Assembly (NCBI GenBank): GCA_963925735.1
Contig: CAWUUH010000005.1
Span: forward strand, 186,001-250,000
DNA: 64,000 nucleotides
Reading direction: 5' to 3'
Source: UBA4582 sp013204195
Lineage (GTDB): Bacteria > Pseudomonadota > Gammaproteobacteria > Pseudomonadales > Azotimanducaceae
Below are positions 8,876 to 17,603 of this stretch, piece by piece. Below the pieces are notes generated by a model, which did not search any database, was not told the DNA's origin, and worked only from the letters and a program-made list of their open reading frames with translations. The position numbers were made by a program, and so were the translations under genes. Position 1 is the stretch's first letter. Each line of letters begins with the position of its first letter.

Positions 8876-11386
8876 CTAAAAATTAAGGCTTGGATCGACA
8901 TTTTGTAATTGTGCCCTGAATAAGTCTTTAATTCTATCAATGCTCTCAGTGTTATCTGCTTCGAATCTAAGGGTCAGCCAGGGACCGGTATTAGAGGCTC
9001 TCACAAGACCCCAGCCATCAACGTAGTCAACTCTGACTCCGTCAATCGTTGTTATGGTTCCATCGCCGAAATCACCATCACTGACGATGCTGGCAACGAT
9101 CGAAAACTTAGCGCTCTCACTGACGGCAAGCTTAAGTTCCGGCGTAGATAGGCTTTTTGGAAATTCTTTCATCAGTTCGGTTAGGCTTACGTCCTGAGAT
9201 CCAACAATTTCTAGAAGGCGCGCCCCCGCATAGATGCCATCGTCAAATCCGTACCAGCGTTCGCCGAAGCAGATATGTCCGGAAAATTCTCCGCCCAGTG
9301 CTGCATCGGTTTCAGCCATTTTCTTCTTTAGGTAGGAGTGTCCACTGCGGCATAGAATCGGTCGGCCGCCAAGTCCGCTAATAACACTGTTGAGATTTTT
9401 TGTACACTTTACGTCATAGACGACATCGGAGCCAGGGCTGCGGGATACCACGTCCTTGGCTAATAGCATGAGGAGTTCATCCGGCGGCACTATGTCACCA
9501 TTACCGGTGACGGCCACCATGCGATCGCCATCACCATCAAGGGCTATGCCTAAGTCAGCATTTTGGGCTTTCACGAGCAGGATCAAGTCCTGGAGGTTCT
9601 CGGCAATACTCGGGTCTGGATGGTGATTGGGAAAGCTACCATCTATGTCGCAATACAGGGGAATCACCTCACAGCCGAGGTTGACGTAAACTTCGGGGGC
9701 TATTTCGCCGGCAACACCATTGCCGCAGTCGACCACGACTCGCAGTGGCCGGGCGACGATAATATCGTCGCTGATGGCGTTTAGATAATCGTCGTTGAGA
9801 TCTTTTTGCTGGAAATGCCCCTTACCTTGGTGGAAATCTTTTTGCTCGAAACGACGGTAGAGCCTCACGAGGTCTTCTTCTATGAGTGACCGCTTGTTGA
9901 AGACAATTTTGAAGCCATTGTATTCCGCTGGATTGTGGCTGGCAGTGACCATGACACCGCTTTGGGTGCCGGTATTATGGGTTGCGTAATAGAGTACAGG
10001 GGTTGGCACCGTGCCTATACCGATGACGTCGACACCGGTGGCTAAAATGCCGTCAATAAGACCGGCCATTACTTCTGGACTAGAGAGCCTGCCGTCGGCG
10101 CCAACCAGTAAGGTGTGTTCGCCGATATCGATGGCCTCCGAGCCGATGCTGCGACCTATGTCAAAGATTACCGCCGGCGTCAGGGTGTCATCAATAATGC
10201 CTCGAATATCATAGGCGCGAAAAATAGCCCGCAAGGATTCGGCAGAGGGCTGCTCGATCGGCTTGTCGATATCGCTGGCGCCCAGCAGTTTGGTATTCTG
10301 TTCGCCGCTAGCCACCTGCACAGCGGGTAAAGGTTCGTCCGTTTGATGAGTGGCTGGCGCGTTTTGGGGCATGCTTGATGGCGCAGGTGGAGCAGATAAG
10401 CGTGCGGTTGAATGTTTGATGATGGGTTTGCGGATGATGGTCGCAAGGCGTTTGTCGAGAGCTAATGCTGAGGGTAAATGATAGGCATTGGACGGTTGAA
10501 ATCTGTCGCCGGCCACATCATCGATCTGGTCGTTCAACCGGTCTAGATCGTTGCCCAGTGATTTCAAAAACCTGAGAATGCCAATGACGGTGCCGGCCAG
10601 GGCGATCAACAGAGCCACGATTAAGGGCAACAGATAGGTCAGTGGATTTGCTGCGGAAGCTTCGGTCAGCGTCGCATTAGGATAAAACTGCAGGGTCCAG
10701 TAGGCGTTTTCCAAGGCCCGGGATACGGGCACTTGATTGGTAAGATTGCCGACAACCACGATTTCCACTGGTGGCGCGTTATTTACTGACTGCATCAGTC
10801 TCGCCGCCCCGCCAGTGCCGCTATCGATCCCTTCATGAAGGGCCGCGATATCAAGATAGACAAACAAAGTGCCCTGCGGCATTGTCATTGATGGTTCGGT
10901 GATGGGTGCCGCAATACCCAGGAGCCAGCTGCCGTTAACCTTGATGGCTTCGGGGTTGGCCAGTTGTCCGGTTTCGACCTGATTCACCAGATCCAATGCC
11001 GCGAAGGTAAAGGGTGGTGTGCTGTTAAGGTCGACTTTGGCCTCACCTGACGGGATCAGTCGAACCCAAATTGCCTGGGGGATAGCGCCTTTAATTCTGG
11101 CCTCTTCGAGGGAAATCAGGGCGGGGTCACCTTGGTTTAGTAATTGCGCGAGACCCCTAGTCTTCGCCAGGTTTTGGACTTGTTGGGTTAAACGTTGTTG
11201 TTGGATGTCGGCGCTCAGTTGTAAGTAGTCCGCGGCGTCACTGATCATTTTTTCGCGGTATACCTGATTAACCTCTGGCTGGACAACCGCCAAGCTAAGT
11301 GTCGTTGCCACAATCAGCGCCAAGCCAAAGGCCATGGCAGGAAATTTGCCAGCGGCCAACAGCAGGTCCCTATGACTGTTCTTCAC
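8876..11386 (-). CDS. algC: Phosphomannomutase/phosphoglucomutase with membrane-anchored N-terminal domain
   Basis: Interconverts mannose and glucose 1-/6-phosphates for exopolysaccharide and LPS precursors. 836 aa from a GTG (11386) with GAGG eight bases upstream. Residues about 383-836 are a full mutase: RAYDIRG at the start, the phosphoserine loop TASHNPAEYNGFKIV (Ser near 482), the metal loop DGDGDRM, sugar-specificity GEFSGH, and phosphate-binding RASNTGPWLTLRFEA. The first half is extra: a membrane helix at about 17-35, a roughly 210-residue periplasmic part, a second helix at about 247-270, then a proline/alanine-rich linker. The same long architecture is annotated for some Pseudomonas AlgC proteins; classical AlgC is about 460 aa. 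It lies between dut and argB. Confidence 0.93.
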   Translation of the reverse strand: MKNSHRDLLLAAGKFPAMAFGLALIVATTLSLAVVQPEVNQVYREKMISDAADYLQLSADIQQQRLTQQVQNLAKTRGLAQLLNQGDPALISLEEARIKGAIPQAIWVRLIPSGEAKVDLNSTPPFTFAALDLVNQVETGQLANPEAIKVNGSWLLGIAAPITEPSMTMPQGTLFVYLDIAALHEGIDSGTGGAARLMQSVNNAPPVEIVVVGNLTNQVPVSRALENAYWTLQFYPNATLTEASAANPLTYLLPLIVALLIALAGTVIGILRFLKSLGNDLDRLNDQIDDVAGDRFQPSNAYHLPSALALDKRLATIIRKPIIKHSTARLSAPPAPSSMPQNAPATHQTDEPLPAVQVASGEQNTKLLGASDIDKPIEQPSAESLRAIFRAYDIRGIIDDTLTPAVIFDIGRSIGSEAIDIGEHTLLVGADGRLSSPEVMAGLIDGILATGVDVIGIGTVPTPVLYYATHNTGTQSGVMVTASHNPAEYNGFKIVFNKRSLIEEDLVRLYRRFEQKDFHQGKGHFQQKDLNDDYLNAISDDIIVARPLRVVVDCGNGVAGEIAPEVYVNLGCEVIPLYCDIDGSFPNHHPDPSIAENLQDLILLVKAQNADLGIALDGDGDRMVAVTGNGDIVPPDELLMLLAKDVVSRSPGSDVVYDVKCTKNLNSVISGLGGRPILCRSGHSYLKKKMAETDAALGGEFSGHICFGERWYGFDDGIYAGARLLEIVGSQDVSLTELMKEFPKSLSTPELKLAVSESAKFSIVASIVSDGDFGDGTITTIDGVRVDYVDGWGLVRASNTGPWLTLRFEADNTESIDRIKDLFRAQLQNVDPSLNF

Positions 11387-11396
11387 CTGTTTACCC

Positions 11397-11852
11397 TCAC
11401 TGTTGACCAGTAGAGCCAAAGCCGTCCGTACCACGCTGTGAATGGCTGAATTCGTCTACCAGGGTTAATGGCGCCTGAATGACCGGAATCAGGACTAATT
11501 GTGCAATTCTGTCTCCCGGTGCAATTAAAAAGGTCGACTCACTGCGGTTCCAGCAGGAGATCATAAGCTCTCCCTGGTAATCCGAATCAATCAGGCCCAC
11601 CAAGTTGCCGAGGACTATACCATGCTTATGGCCCAGCCCTGAGCGCGGCAATATGATGGCGGCATATTTCGGATCTTCGATGTAAATAGCCAGACCGGTG
11701 GGGATAAGTTCGCAGGCGCCGGCAGCCAGCGCCAATGTATCTGTCAGGCACGCGCGGAGGTCCATGCCGGCAGAGCCCGGTGTTGTATAAGCCGGCAGTG
11801 GTATTGTGTCGCCGATCAATGGATTGAGTATTTTTACCTGTAATGCGTTCAC
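11397..11852 (-). CDS. dut: Deoxyuridine 5'-triphosphate nucleotidohydrolase (dUTPase)
   Basis: Hydrolyses dUTP to dUMP, keeping uracil out of DNA and feeding dTMP synthesis. 151 aa with the five trimeric dUTPase motifs: PGSAGMDLRA, PRSGLGHKHGIVLGN, GLIDSDYQGEL, GDRIAQLVL and the C-terminal RGTDGFGSTG. The start is a GTG whose last bases overlap the coaBC stop (GTGA), indicating translational coupling. Its stop lies 10 bases before the algC start. Confidence 0.97.
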   Translation of the reverse strand: MNALQVKILNPLIGDTIPLPAYTTPGSAGMDLRACLTDTLALAAGACELIPTGLAIYIEDPKYAAIILPRSGLGHKHGIVLGNLVGLIDSDYQGELMISCWNRSESTFLIAPGDRIAQLVLIPVIQAPLTLVDEFSHSQRGTDGFGSTGQQ

Positions 11853-13072
11853 TTCGAAAGCTCCCTGGTGTTGAGCAGGTCAGCAATGACCTGAATGATT
11901 TGAACTGAAACCTGACGTTTCGAGGCAACCGCGAGGGGGGTGACTTTATCCTTCGAAATAATGGTGGTGCCATTATTGTCGCTGTTAAAGCCTATGCGGC
12001 TGTCTGCTACGTCGTTGGCGACGATCAGGTCGAGACCTTTGCGGTTTAATTTTTCGCTGGCGTAGGTCAGCAGGTTTTCAGTTTCGGCAGCGAATCCGAC
12101 CAAAAATGGTGGTGTTGGCAAGGCGGCGACGCTGGCGATGATGTCGGGATTTTCGACTAATGTCAGCGTCATTGTTCGTGGCTCGGTGTCGTGCTGTTTT
12201 TTGATTTTTTGCACCGCCGCCGCCACCGGCTTGAAGTCGGCAACGGCAGCAACACCGATAAAAATGTCGCACTCAGTGATGTTTTCCATGACGGCGGCAT
12301 ACATATCATCAGCGCTGACTACATTGATGACGGTTACTCGGTCAGGCACGGCTAGGGCGACGGGGCCCGAGATGAGCAGGACTTTCGCGCCGGCCTCGAC
12401 GGCGGCTTCAGCCAGTGCATAACCTTGCTTGCCCGAGCTGTGATTGCTGATGTAGCGCACGGGGTCGATGGCTTCTCGCGTTGGGCCGGCGGTGATCATG
12501 ACGGTTTTGCCCGTTAGCAGGTTGGACGGAAAAATCGCACAGGTGTGTTCAACAATGTGGGCAACATCCAATAATCGGCCCTGACCGATTTCACCGCAGG
12601 CTTGCAGGCCCTCATCGGGACCGAAGAAGATCACGCCATTGCGGCGCAAACCCGCACAGTTTTCCTGCGTTGCGACGTTACCCCACATGGCTTGGTTCAT
12701 CGCGGGCGCGACAGCAATGGGACACGTGGCGGCAAGACACAGGGTCGTCAGCAAGTCATCTCCCCTTCCCTGGCGCAGGCCAGCGAGAAAATTGGCGCTG
12801 GCGGGTGCGACCAGTACCAGGTCGGCCCACCTTGCGAGCTCAATATGGCCCATCACGGATTCGGTTTCGGTATCTAATAAATCTAAAGAGACGGGGAAGC
12901 CCGAGAGCGCCTGCATTGTCAGGGGCGTGATAAATTCTGTCGCCGCGCGAGTCATGACGACTCTGACCTCGGCGCCTGAATCCTGCAGGCGCCGAATTAA
13001 CTCGGCGCCTTTATAGGCCGCGATACCGCCCGTCACGCCGAGCAGGATGTGCTTATTTTGTAGATTTTTCAT
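11849..13072 (-). CDS. coaBC: Bifunctional phosphopantothenoylcysteine decarboxylase / phosphopantothenate-cysteine ligase
   Basis: Two consecutive steps of coenzyme A synthesis. 407 aa from the ATG at 13072 (KHILLGVTGGIAAYKGAEL). The CoaC half is a flavoprotein with LVLVAPASANFLAG and the PAMNQAMW active-site motif. The CoaB half begins near residue 190 with VMITAGPTREAIDPVRYISN and has VQKIKKQHD and ENPDIIASVA. An in-frame extension to 13198 lacks homology and contains 12-bp repeats (see separate entry). First gene of the coaBC-dut-algC-argB run, divergent from radC as in most gammaproteobacteria. Confidence 0.95.
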   Translation of the reverse strand: MKNLQNKHILLGVTGGIAAYKGAELIRRLQDSGAEVRVVMTRAATEFITPLTMQALSGFPVSLDLLDTETESVMGHIELARWADLVLVAPASANFLAGLRQGRGDDLLTTLCLAATCPIAVAPAMNQAMWGNVATQENCAGLRRNGVIFFGPDEGLQACGEIGQGRLLDVAHIVEHTCAIFPSNLLTGKTVMITAGPTREAIDPVRYISNHSSGKQGYALAEAAVEAGAKVLLISGPVALAVPDRVTVINVVSADDMYAAVMENITECDIFIGVAAVADFKPVAAAVQKIKKQHDTEPRTMTLTLVENPDIIASVAALPTPPFLVGFAAETENLLTYASEKLNRKGLDLIVANDVADSRIGFNSDNNGTTIISKDKVTPLAVASKRQVSVQIIQVIADLLNTRELSK

Positions 13073-13108
13073 AGTGGCTTCAATTGTGGTTTCAATAGTG
13101 ACTTCAAA
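13073..13108. repeat. 12-bp imperfect tandem repeat (3 copies) directly upstream of coaBC
   Basis: Plus-strand units AGTGGCTTCAAT, TGTGGTTTCAAT and AGTGACTTCAAA follow each other without gaps and abut the coaBC start codon, so they form the leader of the coaBC mRNA. Copies differ at one to three positions. If the upstream start were used the repeats would encode Thr-Ile-Glu-type tripeptides, but this is unlikely. Confidence 0.7.
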
Positions 13109-13312
13109 TGTTGAATTGAGATAATCCGGGCAATCGGCTACTCGCCGAGTCCCTAACAGCCTACAGGATGTTACGCCGGGAGCGGTGGCGTCAGTCAATT
13201 TTACCGGCTAATTTCGGCAGGGCTAAAGATACCATTTTTCCTGCTGAAAGTGAGAGTTAGTGAACATTCACTTTCTGTACTTGCAATGCAGTGCAAACTC
13301 GAGGTGGAGTCG

Positions 13313-13987
13313 ATGAAAGATCAGGATTGGCCGGTGACGGAGCGACCAAGGGAAAAGCTGTTGGCCCGCGGGGCTGCGACGTTGTCGGATACGGAGTTAT
13401 TGGCTATTTTCCTGGGTACAGGCACTCGAAATAAGCCGGTGATGGCGCTCGCCCAGGAATTGCTGCGGCAATTTCGTGGCGTTCGAGGCTTGCTGGAAGC
13501 GGACCAGGCCCAGCTCCTCGGTGCAAAGGGCATGGGGGCGGCCAAAAGCGCCCAGTTGCGGGCTGCGCTGGAGCTCATGGAGCGCTACCTACAGGCGGGC
13601 TTTGATCGAGGTGACCCCATGACTGACCCTGTGACCACCGGCCGGTTTCTGAAAAGTAAGTTGCGGGGCTACTCACGGGAGGTGTTTGCCTGTTTGTATT
13701 TGGACAATCAGCATCGACTGATTCGTTACGAAGAGCTGTTCTTTGGGACGATTGATGGCGCCAGTGTTCATCCCAGGGAGGTGGTCAAACGTGTTCTGTT
13801 TCATAATGCGGCGGCGGTGATCTTTGCCCACAACCACCCTTCTGGCGTGGCGGAGCCCAGCCAAGCCGACCAACGCATCACCGATCGCCTGAAAAGTGCG
13901 CTGCTGTTGGTAGATGTCAGGGTGCTCGATCACATTATTGTCGGTGACGAGCAGGTGATGTCCTTCGCCAAGCGTGGATTGCTATAA
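13313..13987 (+). CDS. radC: RadC family JAMM/MPN-domain protein
   Basis: 224 aa, exactly the E. coli length, from ATG 13313 preceded by GAGGTGGAG; an open frame from 13250 is longer but has no family support. The N-terminal helix-hairpin-helix-like part reads RPREKLLARGAATLSDTELL and LLGAKGMGAAKSAQL. The C-terminal JAMM metal site is AHNHPSGVAEPSQAD. The old name suggests a role in DNA repair, but a repair function for RadC is not established. Divergent from coaBC and followed by rpmB-rpmG, the classical radC-rpmBG order. Confidence 0.93.
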   Translation: MKDQDWPVTERPREKLLARGAATLSDTELLAIFLGTGTRNKPVMALAQELLRQFRGVRGLLEADQAQLLGAKGMGAAKSAQLRAALELMERYLQAGFDRGDPMTDPVTTGRFLKSKLRGYSREVFACLYLDNQHRLIRYEELFFGTIDGASVHPREVVKRVLFHNAAAVIFAHNHPSGVAEPSQADQRITDRLKSALLLVDVRVLDHIIVGDEQVMSFAKRGLL

Positions 13988-14041
13988 TAGCTGTGTGCTA
14001 GGTTGCTGTGGACAAACTTCAGGGGTTTTGCACGAATCTGT

Positions 14042-14070
14042 TTGCCCTGCTATTCGGCATCTGGTATAAA
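14042..14070 (+). promoter_or_regulatory. Sigma-70 promoter for rpmB-rpmG
   Basis: TTGCCC (14042-14047) and TATAAA (14065-14070) are separated by exactly 17 bases, about 120 bases before the rpmB start. Four of six and five of six consensus matches with ideal spacing make this one of the better promoters in the window. The leader to rpmB would be about 115 nt. Confidence 0.6.
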
Positions 14071-14191
14071 GCACGGCTCTCACTGGCAGCCGGCATATAG
14101 TTTGCGGTCGATGCTAAATTAGTCATTTTCAGATACTGGTCCCGGTTGTTTTGGCAATCTGGCTAGTAGTAACGAATTAAGGACGGGTGAC

Positions 14192-14428
14192 ATGTCCCAG
14201 GTATGTCAAGTAACCGGTAAAAGACCGGTAAGCGGTAACAATGTTTCTCATGCGAATAACCGCACCAAGCGACGTTTTTCGCCGAATATCCATGACCACA
14301 AGTTTTGGGTTGAAAGCGAAAACCGGTTTATAAAGCTGCGCGTTTCGGCCAAAGGCATGCGTATTATCGACAAGAAAGGCATCGACCTGGTCATCGCGAC
14401 CATGCGAGCCGAAGGTCAACAGGTCTAA
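14192..14428 (+). CDS. rpmB: Large ribosomal subunit protein L28 (bL28)
   Basis: 78-aa ribosomal protein, same length as E. coli L28, beginning MSQVCQVTGKRPVSGNNVSH and with NNRTKRRFSPNIHDHKFW. A single zinc-ligand-like cysteine (Cys5) is left, so this is the zinc-independent type. Preceded by AAGGACGGG. Co-transcribed with rpmG 12 bases downstream. Confidence 0.98.
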   Translation: MSQVCQVTGKRPVSGNNVSHANNRTKRRFSPNIHDHKFWVESENRFIKLRVSAKGMRIIDKKGIDLVIATMRAEGQQV

Positions 14429-14440
14429 CGAGGTGAACAA

Positions 14441-14596
14441 ATGAGAGACAAGATTAAGTTGGTTTCCTCTGCAGGGACCGGGCACTACTACACGACCAGC
14501 AAGAACAAGAAAACCATGCCAGACAAGATGGAGATCAAAAAGTTTGATCCTGTTGTGCGTCAGCATGTGATGTATAAAGAAGCCAAGATCAAGTAA
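14441..14596 (+). CDS. rpmG: Large ribosomal subunit protein L33 (bL33)
   Basis: 51 aa: MRDKIKLVSSAGTGHYYTTS, then KNKKTMPDKMEIKKFDPVVR, ending EAKIK. This is the cysteine-free (C-) form of L33, so it does not bind zinc. The ribosome site ACGAGGTG lies just before the ATG, within the 12-base gap after rpmB. Its stop is 17 bases from the stop of the convergent hydantoinase gene, leaving no space for a separate terminator. Confidence 0.97.
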   Translation: MRDKIKLVSSAGTGHYYTTSKNKKTMPDKMEIKKFDPVVRQHVMYKEAKIK

Positions 14597-14613
14597 GTCT
14601 GCTTCTGATACGG

Positions 14614-16650
14614 TCAGGTGTGGCTGTCACCTGTGACGCTCACTGACCGTGTCAACTTCAAGTTCCCCAGTTCGTCCTTGGATGCACGCCATCCTGATTT
14701 CAAAAAGACCGTGGTGTGATCTTCTGTGATCAATGCGGGCCCGGTGAGTAAGCAGGTAGCGGCCAACATGTCGCGCTGATAGATCGGTACCGGATCAACC
14801 TCTCCGACGAGATCGCCAAATACGTCCCCGCAAACATTATCGCCATCAATCAAGTTGCTGTGTCCATTCTTCTCAGTACTCGTCTGTGTAGTTGGTGGCA
14901 GTCTGAATGGTTGCCTGACCGCCTCCACATGAACCCTAAGATTCACCAATTCGACAGCTTTGTCGAGAGCGTGGCCGTATAGCCGCAAATGCATGGCGTG
15001 AAAGTCAGCGATGGCAGCGGCGATCGTTCGGTAGGCGACAGCAATCGAGAACGTCTGGCCGAGGTAGCGCAGATCCAGATGATACTGGTGCTGGGTATTG
15101 ACTATGCCCTCATCTTTCAGCTCCTGCTGGGCTATCGTTAATAGGGCGTCCAACCTGGCGGTCAGCGCGCTATCATCAAGCTCGTCGAGTATGCCCCGAT
15201 GAGTCTTCACAACTTCTCGGCCTGGTTGTGCGGCAAGCATGCCGAGTGCTGAGAGCACGCCGCTGTTTAGCGGCACAATAGCTTCCCTCACGTCCAGTGC
15301 GTCTGCCAGGTCGCAAATATGCAGGCCGCCTGCGCCACCGAAACTCATCAGTTGGAAGTCGCGCGGATCGTGACCCTGTTGTATGGATATGATTCGCAGG
15401 GCCTGAATCATACTTTCGTTGGCGATGCGAATAATGCCCAAGGCCAGGTCGGTCACGCTAATCTGTAGCTGGTCTGCCAAGGGCTGTAATGCCCTCACGG
15501 CGGCAGGCGTGTCGAGTTGCATGCGCCCACCGAGGAACGCATCGCTGCGCAAGCGGCCCAAGACCAGGTTGGCGTCGGTCACGGTGGGTGCTGTCCCACC
15601 GCGGCCGTAGCAGGCGGGCCCAGGATGGGCCCCGGCAGATGCGGGTCCGACCTGCAGCATGCCACCGGCGTCCACAAAGGCGATGGAGCCACCACCGGCG
15701 CCGATGGTATGAATGTCGGCCATGGGGACTGCGACGGGATAGTTCGCGATTTTACCTTGGTTGGTCAGACGAATTTCGCCTTCTAATAAGGCCACATCTG
15801 TTGAGGTACCGCCCATATCAAATGTCATCAGTCGTGGCTGGCGGATCTGGTGACCGATAGCCAATGCTGCAGCGAGTCCCCCTGCTGGGCCGGATAAAAG
15901 CAAATTAACGGCTCGGTCAGCGGCGACTTTAGCGCTGATCGTGAGCCCTGAGGATTGCATGATAGCCAAGTTGGAGGGTGCCAGCGCGGTGCTCAGTGAA
16001 ACCAGATAGGACTTTATCAGCGGACCGATCCAGGCGTTCAGCCAGGTGGTCATGCCCCGTTCGTATTCACGATGTTCGGGCAAGACCAGAGATGAGCGTG
16101 AGACGAAGTAGGCGTCGCAGAATCGCGCCTCGATCTGCAGTTCCTGCTCAGGGTCAAGAAATGAGAACAGCAGATTAATCGCAATGGACTCTGGCTGCAG
16201 AATAGCGATCTGCCTTTCCAGGTTATCCAGATCGGTGACTGTTAATGGCTCGATGAGCTTGCCTTGGGCATCCAGTCGCGTATTTACCTCTAGCATCAAC
16301 TGCTCATCAAAGGGTGTCTTGGGCCTGGTGGGCGTCAACTGATACAGTTGTTGACGGGTCTGGCGGCCGATCAGCAGCACATCTTTCAGACCCTTGTTGG
16401 TAATATAGGCGGTTCTGACACCCTTGCCTTCCAGGGCGGCATTGGTGGCGACGGTGGTGCCGTGAATAATCATGACTTGGCCGGCGGCGACCCTGGCTTG
16501 CAAGCCCATCTCTTTGATGCCGGTCAAAATGGCATCCTGCGGCGCGCCTGGGGTGGATAGTACCTTATGGACGCGAACGGTGGCTGCCTCGCGCAGGACG
16601 AAGTCAGTAAACGTGCCGCCCGTGTCGATACCGAGAAATGCCGTGGCCAT
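14614..16650 (-). CDS. Hydantoinase/oxoprolinase family protein, HyuA type
   Basis: 678 aa, the length of the ATP-dependent N-methylhydantoinase A / acetone carboxylase beta / 5-oxoprolinase N-half family. Begins FLGIDTGGTFTDFVL (ASKHA-fold phosphate loop), then IIHGTTVATNAALEGKGVRT, and later LMTFDMGGTSTDVAL, GPASAGAHPGPACYGRGG and LMSFGGAGGLHICDLAD. These enzymes hydrolyse cyclic amides or activate substrates with ATP and usually work with a HyuB-type partner encoded next door. None is present here, so the substrate is unknown. ATG 16650 has AAGG upstream. It is convergent with rpmG and divergent from mutM. Confidence 0.88.
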   Translation of the reverse strand: MATAFLGIDTGGTFTDFVLREAATVRVHKVLSTPGAPQDAILTGIKEMGLQARVAAGQVMIIHGTTVATNAALEGKGVRTAYITNKGLKDVLLIGRQTRQQLYQLTPTRPKTPFDEQLMLEVNTRLDAQGKLIEPLTVTDLDNLERQIAILQPESIAINLLFSFLDPEQELQIEARFCDAYFVSRSSLVLPEHREYERGMTTWLNAWIGPLIKSYLVSLSTALAPSNLAIMQSSGLTISAKVAADRAVNLLLSGPAGGLAAALAIGHQIRQPRLMTFDMGGTSTDVALLEGEIRLTNQGKIANYPVAVPMADIHTIGAGGGSIAFVDAGGMLQVGPASAGAHPGPACYGRGGTAPTVTDANLVLGRLRSDAFLGGRMQLDTPAAVRALQPLADQLQISVTDLALGIIRIANESMIQALRIISIQQGHDPRDFQLMSFGGAGGLHICDLADALDVREAIVPLNSGVLSALGMLAAQPGREVVKTHRGILDELDDSALTARLDALLTIAQQELKDEGIVNTQHQYHLDLRYLGQTFSIAVAYRTIAAAIADFHAMHLRLYGHALDKAVELVNLRVHVEAVRQPFRLPPTTQTSTEKNGHSNLIDGDNVCGDVFGDLVGEVDPVPIYQRDMLAATCLLTGPALITEDHTTVFLKSGWRASKDELGNLKLTRSVSVTGDSHT

Positions 16651-16746
16651 AACGGTGCCTTAATTAATTCATCTATAGATGCGCACCGTATCCCAGGGAC
16701 GGTATGCTACGCAATTGAAGAACCGCAGATTCTTGTGAGAATTGTT

Positions 16747-17559
16747 ATGCCCGAATTGCCCGAAGTAGAAACGACCCGCAAGGGCATCGAGCCCCATTTG
16801 CTCGGCCAGAAGATTCGCTTGGTGCTGGTGCGGCAGGACCAGCTACGCTGGCCGATTTCTGCCGACCTAGGACAGGCGGTGACGGGGCAGCGGATTGACG
16901 CGGTGGAGCGTCGAGGCAAATATCTATTTCTGGTGACCGCGGCCGGACGCGTCATGATCCATCTGGGTATGTCGGGTAGTCTGCGGATTCAATCGCCATC
17001 AGCGCCGCTCAAAACGCATGACCATGTTGACTTCGTCCTGGCTAATGACCAGATCCTTCGATTCCATGACCCACGTAGATTCGGCTCAATATTTTGGCTA
17101 CCCGGCGATAGCGATCACTCACTTCTGCGAACCCTGGGGCCAGAACCCTTGACCGCGGCTTTTTCAGCCGCCTATTTGTTTGGCGCCTCCCGCGGCAAGT
17201 CGGTGGCCGTCAAAAATTTCCTGATGAACAGTCACATAGTGGTGGGGGTGGGCAACATCTACGCCAATGAGAGTCTCTACCTGGCGGGTATTCGACCGGA
17301 AAAGCCCGCGGGGAAAGTCAGTCTGGCACGTTATGCGCGGTTGGTTGATCGCGTTAAAGCCGTGCTGGCCAGCGCTATAGAAGCCGGCGGCACCACATTA
17401 AGGGATTTCGTCCATGAGGATGGCTCACCTGGCTATTTTAAGCAGTCCTTGCATGTTTATGGTCGCGGCGGAGAAGCCTGCTTGGGTTGTGCCGGGACGC
17501 TCAAAGAAGTGCGTTTAGGTCAGAGAACCACCGTGTTTTGTCCACGCTGCCAGCGTTAG
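16747..17559 (+). CDS. mutM: Formamidopyrimidine-DNA glycosylase (Fpg)
   Basis: Removes 8-oxoguanine and formamidopyrimidines and cleaves the abasic site. 270 aa from the ATG giving MPELPEVETTRKGIEPHLLG; Pro after Met removal is the catalytic nucleophile and Glu follows it. Also MIHLGMSGSLRI, RFHDPRRFGSIFW, VGVGNIYANESLYLAGIRP, and the C-terminal zinc finger with CLGC and CPRC. The open frame extends back to 16567 over the divergent hydantoinase gene, but the MPELPEVET start is invariant. Near coaD and rsmD as in Pseudomonas. Confidence 0.97.
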   Translation: MPELPEVETTRKGIEPHLLGQKIRLVLVRQDQLRWPISADLGQAVTGQRIDAVERRGKYLFLVTAAGRVMIHLGMSGSLRIQSPSAPLKTHDHVDFVLANDQILRFHDPRRFGSIFWLPGDSDHSLLRTLGPEPLTAAFSAAYLFGASRGKSVAVKNFLMNSHIVVGVGNIYANESLYLAGIRPEKPAGKVSLARYARLVDRVKAVLASAIEAGGTTLRDFVHEDGSPGYFKQSLHVYGRGGEACLGCAGTLKEVRLGQRTTVFCPRCQR

Positions 17560-17603
17560 GGCGATGTACCGTCATGCCAGCCCAGCCAATCTAGTGGCGT
17601 GAA

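Noticed and set aside
14616..14655. Inverted repeats near the rpmG/hydantoinase junction as a terminator
   Set aside because: The arms lie inside the end of the hydantoinase coding sequence and no T-run follows on either strand.
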